From: Polynucleobacter sp. UK-Mo-2m-Kol15 | GTDB lineage: Bacteria > Pseudomonadota > Gammaproteobacteria > Burkholderiales > Burkholderiaceae | Direction of reading: 5' to 3' | DNA length: 64,000 nt | NCBI RefSeq assembly: GCF_018881505.1 | Contig: NZ_JACVQC010000001.1 | Span: forward strand, 1,967,927 to 2,031,926 | Shown: positions 16,554 to 25,118 of the stretch, piece after piece | Layout: each line of letters begins with the position of its first letter | Position numbering within the stretch: the first letter of the stretch is position 1 | The notes under the pieces: model-generated | What the model was told of the DNA's origin: nothing | The model's database searches: none | Seen by the model: only the letters and a program-made list of their open reading frames with translations | Program-made: the position numbers and the translations under genes

Positions 16554-17210
16554 ATGAAACCCACGATCAAAATCGACTATATATCGGATATAGCCTGCCC
16601 TTGGTGTGCTGTTGGATTGGGGAATCTAAATCAGGCAATGAATCAATTCAGTGATAAAGCGAATTTTGAAATACATTTTCATCCTTTTGAACTCAATCCC
16701 AATATGCCTTTGGGCGGTCAAGATGCAATTGAACATCTCACCGAAAAGTATGGCTTAAGCGTAGAGCAGGTTAAGGCCAATCAAGCCAATATAAGGACCA
16801 AGGCTTTAGAGGCGGGATTTGCATTTCATCCAGAGGGTCGCAAAAGGGTCTACAACACATTTGATGCTCACCGTCTTTTATATTGGGCGGGGAAAGAGTT
16901 TGGCTTAGAGAAGCAAGCAGCTCTCAAAAAGGAATTACTTAACACTTATTTTTGCTTAGCGGTTAATTTAGATGAGCAGAAAAATCTACTAGATGCAGTC
17001 ACCCGTTCTGGGTTAGATAGGGATAGAGCTCAAGAGGTACTCGATCATAATGAATTTACTAGGGAAGTACGTGAGTCAGAGACTAACTATACAAATTTAG
17101 GCATTAGCTCCGTTCCCTCAATCATTCTTAACGATCAATATCTTTTACAAGGCGCTCAGCCGTCTGAGTCATTCGTTAATGCATTTGAACGGCTAATTCA
17201 AAAAAACTAA
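16554..17210 (+). CDS. DsbA-family (FrnE-like) oxidoreductase
   Basis: This 218-aa cytoplasmic thioredoxin-fold protein belongs to the DSBA-like group with FrnE and 2-hydroxychromene-2-carboxylate isomerase. The active-site motif CPWC is at residues 15-18 in DIACPWCAVGLGNL, and the cis-proline loop appears late as GISSVPSIILN. The long helical insert (residues about 55-150) is normal for this group. There is no signal peptide, so it is not a periplasmic DsbA. It may be a disulfide isomerase or a glutathione-dependent isomerase. It is 52 bp behind the LysR gene in the same direction, possibly co-transcribed. Confidence 0.9.
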   Translation: MKPTIKIDYISDIACPWCAVGLGNLNQAMNQFSDKANFEIHFHPFELNPNMPLGGQDAIEHLTEKYGLSVEQVKANQANIRTKALEAGFAFHPEGRKRVYNTFDAHRLLYWAGKEFGLEKQAALKKELLNTYFCLAVNLDEQKNLLDAVTRSGLDRDRAQEVLDHNEFTREVRESETNYTNLGISSVPSIILNDQYLLQGAQPSESFVNAFERLIQKN

Positions 17211-17246
17211 AAGATAAACCCTTCACTATTTTTTGGAGCCAGTTCA

Positions 17247-18239
17247 TTAAGGGGTAAGTACGATCTTACCCAAAAAATTGCCACTATCGAGCAATTCATG
17301 AGCTTCTATTGCATTAGATAACTGAAAAATAGTTGCGGCGGGAGGCGAAATTCTTCCATCCGCAGCTAAAGCAATTGCCCGGTGCATGAGATTTCTTCTT
17401 ACCAAGGGAAATGCATCTAAAGTATGAATCGTAAAACATCTGACAGCCGGACTGATCGCGCCTAAGGAGCGCATCGTGCCCAGTAAGTTATCGTCGGGAA
17501 GCCCACCCATAATATTGTAGGAAAGCAGGGTTCCAAAAGGAGCGAGATAGCTCATATTGCTGGAGAACTCAGGGCCACCCAGGTGATCCAAGACTAAATC
17601 AACACCTACTCCAGAAGTTACTTCAAGAACACGCTGTCCAATATCTTCCGTATTTCTATTAAAAATATATTTGCCACCTGCAGCCTCAGAAAAGATCTTC
17701 TTTTGATTGCTACTCACCGTTCCAATGACGGTAATGCCATCTAATTGAGCCAACTGAATTACTGCAATTGCTACACCGCCAGCAGCACCATGCACCAACA
17801 AAGACTTCGGTGCTTTTATTCCAGACTCATATAAAAGTGCTCCGGCCAGTTGGTAATTAGGAAGAGTAACTGCATCAACAAAAGAAATGGAGTCGGGTAA
17901 CTTAAATAAGGACTGTGCGGGAACAATGATTTCTTCTGCATAACATCCACCTCGCTCAGTTAACTCACGAGAGCTAACTAAGACACGGTTACCGATCTTT
18001 ACATCTCCACAAGTATTACCTGCTATTTCAATGACTACACCAGATAACTCATTTCCGGGTATCGCTGGCATTGGTGGTTGCCAGCGATATATACCTTTAC
18101 GGACTAAGGCATCCGGCTTGCCAACACCAATTGCCTTAGCCTGAACTCGAACTTCTCCAGCCCGTAAGGCGCGAGTAGAAACCTCACCATACTGAAGAAC
18201 CTCAGGGCCTCCGTAGGCAAAGATTTGAATCGCCCTCAT
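17247..18239 (-). CDS. quinone-oxidoreductase-like MDR alcohol dehydrogenase
   Basis: This is a 330-aa medium-chain dehydrogenase/reductase of the zinc-independent quinone reductase type. The N-terminal GroES-like domain contains AIPGNELSGVVIEIA, and the Rossmann domain contains SLLVHGAAGGVAIAVIQLAQ with an AAGGV glycine motif. No zinc-binding Cys cluster is present. It should reduce an enone, quinone or similar carbonyl with NADPH. It is the last gene of a Bug, FAH hydrolase, Bug, MDR operon, six bases behind the Bug gene. It probably acts on a substrate or product of that set. Confidence 0.9.
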   Translation of the reverse strand: MRAIQIFAYGGPEVLQYGEVSTRALRAGEVRVQAKAIGVGKPDALVRKGIYRWQPPMPAIPGNELSGVVIEIAGNTCGDVKIGNRVLVSSRELTERGGCYAEEIIVPAQSLFKLPDSISFVDAVTLPNYQLAGALLYESGIKAPKSLLVHGAAGGVAIAVIQLAQLDGITVIGTVSSNQKKIFSEAAGGKYIFNRNTEDIGQRVLEVTSGVGVDLVLDHLGGPEFSSNMSYLAPFGTLLSYNIMGGLPDDNLLGTMRSLGAISPAVRCFTIHTLDAFPLVRRNLMHRAIALAADGRISPPAATIFQLSNAIEAHELLDSGNFLGKIVLTP

Positions 18240-18245
18240 GATTAA

Positions 18246-19232
18246 CTAGTCGGCTTGAGCACCAGAATCTTTGACGACCTTAGCCCACTTATTTACTTCA
18301 CTAACTACATGGGTACTGAACTGTGAAATACTACCGCCAACAGGATCTGAACCCTCTTTTGCCAAGACTGCACGAAACTCTGGATCACTCAAAATCCGAT
18401 TGGTCGTTTCATTTAATTTAGTAATGATGTCTGGCGGAGTATTGGCAGGCGCAAACAAACCTTGCCATGAGTTGATCTCATAATTTGGATAGCCTAATTC
18501 CATAATGGTAGGCACATCCGGTAAGGAGGCCACTCTTGTTTTAGTGGTTACTGCTAAAGCACGTAATTTGCCGCTTTTAATATACGGCAACATTCCTGGG
18601 ACCAAACCAAAATGGGCATCTACCTGGCCTGCTAACAAATCATTTAACACTGGCGCATTTCCTTTGTAGGGAATGTGCGTCATGCTGATGCCCGTCATGG
18701 TTTTAAACATCTCCCCAGCTAAATGAGGAGAAGTTCCCGATCCAGAAGATGCGTAATTTAACTTCCCAGCATTTGCCTTGGCGTATGCAATAAATTCTTG
18801 AAAAGTTTTAGGGGGAAGATTAGGGTTAATAACCAGCACTAAAGGTAAAGACGATATCTGAATAATGGGTTGCAGGTCTTTGATTGAGTCATAGGTCAAC
18901 TTAGGCCTCAAACTTGCATTAATTGCCATCGAAATGGTTGTGAACAAAAGCGTATATCCATCAGAGGGCGCCTTAGCGACATAAGCAACTCCAATCGTAG
19001 AACCAGCACCCGGCTTGTTTTCAACAACGATAGGTTGCCCCAACTGCGTCGATAGCTTTTGACCAATTGCCCGAGCCGTAACATCAGTGCTACCACCTGC
19101 AACAAAGGGCACTACGATAGTTATTGGCTTATTAGGATAGGCTTGCGCCAGGGTAATTACCGGAGTAAATGCAAATACAGCTAATGTAATAAATTGTTTC
19201 CAGCAATGAAATATCTTCTTAAGGCATATCAT
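18246..19232 (-). CDS. Bug/TctC-family receptor
   Basis: The frame is open up to 19337, but that start lies inside the FAH gene. The ATG at 19230-19232 is preferred: GGGAG lies nine bases upstream, and the leader is MICLKKIFHCWKQFITLAVF, cut after TLAQ. Mature features are VVPFVAGGSTDVTARAIG, YASSGSGTSPHLAGEMF and HIPYKGNAPVLNDLLAGQVD. The gene lies 22 bp behind the FAH-family hydrolase and six before the MDR dehydrogenase. Confidence 0.94.
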   Translation of the reverse strand: MICLKKIFHCWKQFITLAVFAFTPVITLAQAYPNKPITIVVPFVAGGSTDVTARAIGQKLSTQLGQPIVVENKPGAGSTIGVAYVAKAPSDGYTLLFTTISMAINASLRPKLTYDSIKDLQPIIQISSLPLVLVINPNLPPKTFQEFIAYAKANAGKLNYASSGSGTSPHLAGEMFKTMTGISMTHIPYKGNAPVLNDLLAGQVDAHFGLVPGMLPYIKSGKLRALAVTTKTRVASLPDVPTIMELGYPNYEINSWQGLFAPANTPPDIITKLNETTNRILSDPEFRAVLAKEGSDPVGGSISQFSTHVVSEVNKWAKVVKDSGAQAD

Positions 19233-19254
19233 GATTGCGAACTCCCTATGTGTA

Positions 19255-20166
19255 TTAGCGGGTTGCTGCAACAACTGGATTTGCAAGCGTTCCAATTCCC
19301 TCAATCGTGACACGCATGACATCACCCACATTCGCAAGCAATGGAGGATTGTGGTACATCCCTGGACCAGGAGGAGATCCGGTGGCTAAAACATCACCCG
19401 GCTCTAGCGGGAAGATTCTCGATAAGCTGGCGATAAATTGCTTTACTGAAAATAACATCTCAGATGTATGGGCAGAACATATCTCCAAATCATTCAGATA
19501 GGTCTTAACAGATAAGTTCTGTGGGTCTGGGATTTCATCCTTAGTAACAAGATATGGACCCATTGGGCAAAAAGTCTCAAATCCCTTTGAGATCAAGAGC
19601 AAGCCTTGAGCTTGAAGACAGCGTGCAGACACATCGTTCATGATGGTGTAGCCGGCAACATAATCCAGAGCCTGATCTTCTTCAACATAGTAAGCACGCT
19701 TACCAATGATGACGGTTAACTCCCCCTCTAGGTCAAGCTGCTTAACAATCTTCGGATAAATAATTGGCTTATTTGGGCCAGTAATTGCTGTAGGATATTT
19801 TGAGAAGATATGCGGCATTGGAGGGGTAACAATTTTTTCTTGTCGACTTGCCCCTTCCTTGCGCAACTCATCTAAATGCTTTAGATAATTTCTACCACCC
19901 ATCATAATTTTGCTGGGATTTAAGATAGGAGACTGGAGATTAGCCTGCTCAGTCGGAATACCCAAACTTGGGTCATTTTTTGCCTGGTAATTTGCAATCG
20001 ATTTTTGTGCTGACTGCATCGCAGGTGACCCTAAAGACAAAAAACTCACCATATTTTCTGGCAGTTGCTCATTCGCACCCAAAAAACTATTCAGGTGAAT
20101 AATTCGACCATCCACCTCAGCCCCAATACGCATTGCACCATTTAATTCATAAGTTACTAGTTTCAA
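19255..20166 (-). CDS. fumarylacetoacetate hydrolase-family protein, TTG start
   Basis: The family hydrolyses, decarboxylates or isomerises acylpyruvates and related dioxo acids with a divalent metal. The metal-binding core is visible as KQLDLEGELTVIIGKRAYYVEEDQALDYVAGYTIMNDVSAR, with further conserved blocks GFETFCPMGPYLV and LEPGDVLATGSPPGPG. An ATG far upstream at 20253 would add an unlikely leader. TTG at 20164-20166 gives the family-typical start KLVTYELNGAMRIG and has AAGGGAG six bases before it, so I place the start there (303 aa). It lies between two Bug genes and may process the acid they bind. Confidence 0.92.
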   Translation of the reverse strand: MKLVTYELNGAMRIGAEVDGRIIHLNSFLGANEQLPENMVSFLSLGSPAMQSAQKSIANYQAKNDPSLGIPTEQANLQSPILNPSKIMMGGRNYLKHLDELRKEGASRQEKIVTPPMPHIFSKYPTAITGPNKPIIYPKIVKQLDLEGELTVIIGKRAYYVEEDQALDYVAGYTIMNDVSARCLQAQGLLLISKGFETFCPMGPYLVTKDEIPDPQNLSVKTYLNDLEICSAHTSEMLFSVKQFIASLSRIFPLEPGDVLATGSPPGPGMYHNPPLLANVGDVMRVTIEGIGTLANPVVAATR

Positions 20167-20273
20167 AACTGTCTCCCTTAATAGTATTTTCTTTTGATTT
20201 GCTAAGCTTATATTTTTAGAGTCTACATGTATCCATAAACTCAATACCCACAATAGCTACCTTACTAATGAAA

Positions 20274-21266
20274 TTAATCTGGCTTGATATTGCCGCTTTT
20301 AATGACCTTAGCCCACTTCTCAATATCTACTTTAATTTTTTGGGTAACCTGCTCCGGGCTGCTGTTATAGATCTGATAACCCATAGCCGTCAATTTATTC
20401 CGTAGCTCTGGGTTTTCCAATGCCTTATTAATTTCTCGATTTAATTTCTGAGTAATTGCTGTAGGCGTGCCTGCTGGTGCCATAATAAAACTCAAGGTAT
20501 CTCCTTCAAAATCAGATACCCCTGATTCATTGAGGGTTGGTACGTCTGGCAGTGAAGTTGAGCGGTTAGTGCTCGTTAAGGCTAGCGCTCTGAGGGCGCC
20601 CGCTTTCACTTGAGGCGTCGCTGGAGGAATGGCCGATAGGCCAATTGGTACTTGATTGGCAAGCACCGCTTGTAATGCAGGGCCACCTCCTTTGTAAGGA
20701 ATGTGTGCAATATCCAAATTCATTCTGAGCTTTAATAATTCAGCACTTAAATGGGGTCCAGTGCCACCGCCTGGAGACGCATAGTTATATTTACCAGGAT
20801 TAGCTTTAATAATTGCAAAAAATTCTTTAATATCTTTTGCTGGAAAACTGGGATGCACAACAATCACATTTGGAGAGCTCACCGGCAAGGCAACAGGGAC
20901 AAAATCTTTAATAGGGTCAAAGCCTGGGTCTGAATAGAGAGAGGGATTGATGACAAAGGTACTGCTGACCATCAACAGCGTGTAACCATCCGGTACGGAT
21001 TTGGCAACCTGTTGAATGCCAATCTTAGAGCCGGCCCCCGGCTTGTTCTCAATAACAAAGGATTGGCCAAGATTTTCACCAAGCTGCTGCAGAAGTGATC
21101 GACCAAAAATATCAGAAGGTCCACCAGGAGAGGATGGAATGACTACTTTGATAGGGCGATTGGGGTAGTCCTGAGCATGAACTATTGAGCAGAGACTAAT
21201 TAGTAGTGCCAGCAAACCAATGCGAGCACCATAACATTTAATGGTTTTTTCAAAAAATAGACTCAT
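20274..21266 (-). CDS. Bug/TctC-family receptor, first gene of its operon
   Basis: This 330-aa receptor has a signal peptide ending SIVHAQ at about residue 32. The ligand loop is VIPSSPGGPSDIFGRSLL rather than the commoner VPF form. Later blocks are YASPGGGTGPHLSAELL and HIPYKGGGPALQAVLANQVPI. It leads the operon with the FAH hydrolase, a second Bug and the MDR enzyme, and is divergent from the MmgE/PrpD gene. A palindromic site in the spacer may serve both directions. Confidence 0.95.
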   Translation of the reverse strand: MSLFFEKTIKCYGARIGLLALLISLCSIVHAQDYPNRPIKVVIPSSPGGPSDIFGRSLLQQLGENLGQSFVIENKPGAGSKIGIQQVAKSVPDGYTLLMVSSTFVINPSLYSDPGFDPIKDFVPVALPVSSPNVIVVHPSFPAKDIKEFFAIIKANPGKYNYASPGGGTGPHLSAELLKLRMNLDIAHIPYKGGGPALQAVLANQVPIGLSAIPPATPQVKAGALRALALTSTNRSTSLPDVPTLNESGVSDFEGDTLSFIMAPAGTPTAITQKLNREINKALENPELRNKLTAMGYQIYNSSPEQVTQKIKVDIEKWAKVIKSGNIKPD

Positions 21267-21446
21267 ATATATTCTCTATCATTTTGGATTCTTGCAAAAT
21301 TGCAATACTTCAAAAGTCCACCATTTTTACTCACTAGCCACATCAATCCACGGCTTTTATTATTGGATAAGTATTGTGTTTATTGCAACAGTATTCAATA
21401 TAAAAAATTGGTATAAATGCTGCTTTGCAATATCAAAAAATGACGT

Positions 21447-21475
21447 ATTTAAACAACCGTTTAAATTAGTATACT
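21447..21475 (+). promoter_or_regulatory. palindromic operator with promoter before the MmgE/PrpD gene
   Basis: ATTTAAAC (21447-21454), AACC, GTTTAAAT (21459-21466) is a perfect 8-bp-arm palindrome. TATACT at 21470-21475 looks like a -10 box, which would place the palindrome over the -35 region. GntR- or TetR-type repressors use sites of this size, but no regulator gene is next to it. The start codon of the downstream gene is 38 bp away. Confidence 0.5.
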
Positions 21476-21512
21476 GTGAAAAATCAAATTTAAATATCTA
21501 GAAAGACTACTA

Positions 21513-22880
21513 ATGAGTGGCAATCAAATGCAATTTGAATCTGGCAAAGATGCGACTAGAATTCTCGCGCAATATGCTCTAAGCACGAGGTATGAAGATC
21601 TACCGGAGAAGATTCATCAAGAGGCTTCTAGAGCGTTTGTTAATTTTGTTGGGGTCACTGTTGGCAGCTGCCAGCATGAAGCTGTCAATATCGCTATTAA
21701 TAGCCTCAGACCAATATCAAATTCAAACCAAGCGACGGTATTAGGACGAAAAGAGCGGTTTGACCCATTAAATGCAGCATTTATAAATGGGGTCAGTAGT
21801 CATGTTTTCGATTTTGATGATACTCATCTAGTAACCAATGTTCATGCTGCCGGACCAATTGCTGCCGCATTACTCGCTTATGCAGAGTTAAAGCCTGTCA
21901 GCGGCCGTGAATTTATGAATGCATTTTATTTAGGAGTTGAGTACACCATTCGCCTCTCAAATTCATTAGCACCAAACCACGCGGATGTAGGCTGGCATGT
22001 CTCTGGCACCCACCCAACAATAGGCGCTGCAGCGGCCATTGGCAGACTAATGCGTCTCAGTGAGCAACAAATGATTTGGGCGCTTGGTCTGGCCGCATCA
22101 CAACCAGTTGGCTTTCGCGACTCCTTCGGATCCATGAATAAGAGCTTTAACCCTGGTCGTGCTGCAGAGAACGGATTCTTCTCAGCACTATTAGCGCAGA
22201 ATAATTTTACGAGCTCAAATCAAATGATCGAATCTCGTATTGGCTGGGCAAACTCTATGAGTACCAAACAAGATTATCAGGAAATGCTGGGAGATCTTGG
22301 TTCACGCTTTGAAATTGCTAAGGACACTTACAAACCATATGCTTGTGGCATCGTGATTCACCCTGCAATCGATGGCGCTATACAACTTAGAAACGAACAT
22401 CATCTTCAGCCAGATCAAATCAAATCGATTCACATCAAAGCTAACCCATATCAACTCGAGCTTTGCGGCAAAAAAACACCTCAAACTGGGCTTGAAGGGA
22501 AGTTTAGTGTTTACCACTCTGTTGCCATTGCTTTGATTGATGGCCGCGCAGGCGAAAAACAATATTCCGATGATGCCGTTAATAATCCTCAAACGATTAC
22601 GCTACGAGAAAAGATTGTCGTTGAAATTGATAACAGACTTCACAAAAAATCTGGTGAAGTAACAATCACTTTGAATGATGGTCGAGTACTCAATAAAGTG
22701 ATCGAGAGCGCTGTTGGTGGCCTTGAAAACCCGATGACAAATGAACAACTGGACGAAAAATTCTTAGATCTCGCTGCAGATATCCTACCCCTTGTTCAAT
22801 GTAGGGAGCTCCTTACGAATACATGGCACATGGCAGATCTACCTAGCGCAGGTGACTTTGCAAAATCAACGGTAGCTTAG
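21513..22880 (+). CDS. MmgE/PrpD family protein
   Basis: This 455-aa protein belongs to the family of 2-methylcitrate dehydratase (PrpD), cis-aconitate decarboxylase and related enzymes that act on tricarboxylic acids. Family landmarks are NGVSSHVFDFDDTHLVTNVHAAGPI near residues 90-115, GWHVSGTHPTIGAAAAIGRLM, and LKPYACG-type TYKPYACGIVIHPAIDGAI in the lid domain. The divergence from PrpD proper and its place opposite a Bug operon suggest action on an imported di- or tricarboxylate rather than in the propionate cycle. No other prp genes are here. It is followed 43 bp on by a nitroreductase gene. Confidence 0.92.
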   Translation: MSGNQMQFESGKDATRILAQYALSTRYEDLPEKIHQEASRAFVNFVGVTVGSCQHEAVNIAINSLRPISNSNQATVLGRKERFDPLNAAFINGVSSHVFDFDDTHLVTNVHAAGPIAAALLAYAELKPVSGREFMNAFYLGVEYTIRLSNSLAPNHADVGWHVSGTHPTIGAAAAIGRLMRLSEQQMIWALGLAASQPVGFRDSFGSMNKSFNPGRAAENGFFSALLAQNNFTSSNQMIESRIGWANSMSTKQDYQEMLGDLGSRFEIAKDTYKPYACGIVIHPAIDGAIQLRNEHHLQPDQIKSIHIKANPYQLELCGKKTPQTGLEGKFSVYHSVAIALIDGRAGEKQYSDDAVNNPQTITLREKIVVEIDNRLHKKSGEVTITLNDGRVLNKVIESAVGGLENPMTNEQLDEKFLDLAADILPLVQCRELLTNTWHMADLPSAGDFAKSTVA

Positions 22881-22923
22881 AGTAAATATTTTGTTGTATT
22901 AATTAAAACCAGAGGAAACCCAA

Positions 22924-23559
22924 ATGAGTCTTATTGATACCTTACAGTGGCGCTATGCAACAAAAAAGATGGATCCGACTAAATCTGTACCACCAGAAAA
23001 GGTAGATAAAATTCTTGAGGCCATTCGATTAACTGCAAGCTCAAGCGGTCTACAACCCTATGAAATATTAGTCATCACTAATAAAGACATCCGTGAAAAG
23101 ATTAAACCTATTGCCAACAATCAGTCGCAAATAACAGATTGCTCCCACTTACTCGTATTTGCAGCCTGGGATGACTACACTGTAGATCGCATCAATGCAG
23201 CATTTGATCTAACAAATAAAATTCGCGATGTTGTGCTTGCAGACCGTGAGGTTTATCGCAACAAGCTCCTGGATGGTTATCCGCCAAGAGGCGCGGAGAT
23301 CAATTTTATTCATACAGCAAAACAAGCCTATATCGGTTTGGGTACCGCATTAATTGCAGCTGCTGAAGAAGGCGTAGACTGCACCCCAATGGAGGGCTTT
23401 AATCCAGCTGCATTAGATGAAATTTTGAACCTAAAAGAACAATCATTGCGCAGCGTTCTTCTTCTTCCGCTGGGATACAGGAAGGCAGATGAAGATTGGC
23501 TGATAAACCTGAAAAAGGTGAGGAGAACCAAAGAAAGCTTCATACACTGGATCAAGTAA
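22924..23559 (+). CDS. nitroreductase-family NAD(P)H oxidoreductase
   Basis: This 211-aa FMN enzyme of the NfsB type begins SLIDTLQWRYATKKMDPTKSVPPEKVDKILEAIRLTASSSGLQPY, which contains the R.(S/A)T(K/R)(K/R)(F/M) phosphate-binding motif and the SSxxxQPY block. A later AYIGLGTALIAAAEEGVDCTPMEGF and PLGYRKADEDWL are also characteristic. It uses NAD(P)H to reduce nitro groups, quinones or enones. GAGGAAACCCAA lies before the ATG. It probably shares a transcript with the MmgE/PrpD gene and ends before a strong terminator at 23638. Confidence 0.92.
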   Translation: MSLIDTLQWRYATKKMDPTKSVPPEKVDKILEAIRLTASSSGLQPYEILVITNKDIREKIKPIANNQSQITDCSHLLVFAAWDDYTVDRINAAFDLTNKIRDVVLADREVYRNKLLDGYPPRGAEINFIHTAKQAYIGLGTALIAAAEEGVDCTPMEGFNPAALDEILNLKEQSLRSVLLLPLGYRKADEDWLINLKKVRRTKESFIHWIK

Positions 23560-23637
23560 ATATATTGCGACAGCATATATTAAGAGATCAAAACGAAGCT
23601 TCAGTAAATCAAGCTCGCCTGAAATATTCGGTATAGA

Positions 23638-23664
23638 AAAGCCACCCTAAGGTGGCTTTCTCTT
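23638..23664. terminator. bidirectional rho-independent terminator
   Basis: AAAGCCACC (23638-23646) and GGTGGCTTT (23651-23659) form a nine-pair stem over CTAA, with T-rich tails on both strands. It sits between the convergent nitroreductase and GlcG-like genes and can serve both. Confidence 0.9.
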
Positions 23665-23687
23665 TCATAAAGCCTGCTAATCCAAAT

Positions 23688-24140
23688 CTATTCGGAATCC
23701 CCATGATTAGCGATCAAGCCGGCAGCCTTAATGCCATGGATGGCACACAACTCATCATTAGCGGAGTTATCGCCACTTATGCCAACTGCACCAATGATTT
23801 GACCAGACTGGCTGTGGATTAATACACCACCCCGAACCGGCACCACCTTACCATCAGACATTGCCTGTAAGGCGTTAATGAACTGTGGCTGAGCTGCAGC
23901 CCTTCTCTCAAACTCACGGCCCGCAAAACCCATACCTAAGCAACCCCATGCTTTTCCGAAAGCAATATTGAAGCGCAATAAACTAGTCTCATCATCCGCC
24001 AAGTAGGCTTTTAAATGTCCCCCTGAATCCAAGATAACTACAGCTAATGGCTTAAACCCATTACTTTTCCCGCACTCAAGTGCAGTCTGGGCAATAGTTA
24101 ATGCACTCTTCAATGAGATAGTTTGCTTAGTAATTGGCAC
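23688..24140 (-). CDS. GlcG/HbpS-family heme-binding-like protein, GTG start
   Basis: This 150-aa protein of the GlcG/HbpS family has the pattern ALTIAQTALECGKSNGFKPLAVVILDSGGHLKAYLADD near the N terminus. It ends with the hallmark VPVRGGVLIHSQSGQIIGAVGISGDNSANDELCAIHGIKA. The family includes extracellular heme-binding sensors and small proteins linked to glycolate or diol catabolism; the precise role is open. The start is GTG at 24138-24140 behind AGGGA. A remnant of a Bug receptor gene lies immediately upstream, so this gene probably once followed a receptor gene, as GlcG-like genes do near uptake operons. Confidence 0.88.
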   Translation of the reverse strand: MPITKQTISLKSALTIAQTALECGKSNGFKPLAVVILDSGGHLKAYLADDETSLLRFNIAFGKAWGCLGMGFAGREFERRAAAQPQFINALQAMSDGKVVPVRGGVLIHSQSGQIIGAVGISGDNSANDELCAIHGIKAAGLIANHGDSE

Positions 24141-24193
24141 TATTTTTTCCCTATATTTATAAATTACATTATCAACAGAAGGCGCATACAGAA

Positions 24194-24274
24194 TTAATCA
24201 ATCGCCACTCCTGATTCCTTAACAATTCTATTCCATGCAACGTAATCTTTGGTAATAGTATTAGAAAAAGTTTT
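24194..24274 (-). pseudogene. C-terminal remnant of a Bug receptor gene
   Basis: On the minus strand this frame reads KTFSNTITKDYVAWNRIVKE followed by SGVAID and a stop. The W..IVK.SG..ID ending is the conserved C terminus of Bug receptors, as in the intact genes at 18246 and 20274. A stop interrupts the frame upstream and no further Bug sequence is recognisable, so only the last 26 codons survive. It marks a deletion upstream of the GlcG-like gene. Confidence 0.75.
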
Positions 24275-24384
24275 TCATTGTCACCATTAATGATTTACCC
24301 ATCAAGGAGTGGGTAGAAAATTCTTTTGGCCACTAGGGAGAAGGCCGGATGACCATCCCGCACTGAGTGATTTTAGTTTTTAAT

Positions 24385-24891
24385 TTAATCGTCCCAAATA
24401 CTCCAGTTGATGGACGCAGGCGAAGGCTGAGTCCAAGATACTGGATACTTTCTCACTCCAATACCAAGGCGACTCCATATAAACGCAACCATAAAAATGA
24501 TGCTTACACCGACTAATACTGTTACCCCAAGATGAATAAAGCTGGCATGTGCTTGAATCATAATAAGAGGATTTGCGCCAGCAGGTGGATGTACACATCT
24601 CAAAATTAATAGGGCTCCTATCGTTACAACCAAGGCAATGACGTAGGCCCAAAAAGTGTCGCCAAACAATTGATATGTCAATATTCCCACAATGCTACTA
24701 ATAATATGTGCACCAAATACCGCCCTTGGCTGCGCAGCTGGAGCGGTTGTAAGTGCAAATAAAAACAGGGTAGTTCCACCTAAGGAGGCCAATAACAGTG
24801 GAGAGTTGGCTTTCGTAACCCATAAAGCTAAAGTAATTGCTACTGATGAACCAATCAAAACCCACACCAAACGGAGTATTAAGATTTTCAT
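24385..24891 (-). CDS. HPP-family membrane protein
   Basis: This 168-aa protein has about four to five hydrophobic segments and the family-defining HPPAGANPL motif near residue 101. HPP proteins are integral membrane proteins; some plant and cyanobacterial members transport nitrite into plastids or cells, while many bacterial ones are uncharacterised. The region before the motif (AQPRAVFGAHIISSIVGIL) is also family-typical. A transport role is likely, but the substrate is unknown. It stands alone with unremarkable flanks. Confidence 0.88.
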   Translation of the reverse strand: MKILILRLVWVLIGSSVAITLALWVTKANSPLLLASLGGTTLFLFALTTAPAAQPRAVFGAHIISSIVGILTYQLFGDTFWAYVIALVVTIGALLILRCVHPPAGANPLIMIQAHASFIHLGVTVLVGVSIIFMVAFIWSRLGIGVRKYPVSWTQPSPASINWSIWDD

Positions 24892-25071
24892 GGCTCAATA
24901 ATAGCTATAAAAAAATAAAAGTCTCTTAATAATCAAAAAAAACTGATCCTTACACCAGCAGTAGGCCTATTTTTTGGGGCTACGGCCTGGGGCTTCCAAT
25001 TATTAGCGATAGACTAAGCTGCACAGAAAGAACACAAGGGAACCAAAGGATCATCAGAGGAGCCATGCAAA

Positions 25072-25100
25072 GAAAAACCGCCCAAAGAGGCGGCTTCCTT
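25072..25100 (-). terminator. rho-independent terminator after the lipase gene
   Basis: On the minus strand GCCGCC, TCTTTG, GGCGG forms a short GC-rich hairpin followed by TTTTTCTTT. It lies about 20 bp behind the stop codon of the gene at 25119-26417. Confidence 0.8.
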
Positions 25101-25118
25101 TTGACTCAATTTATTATG

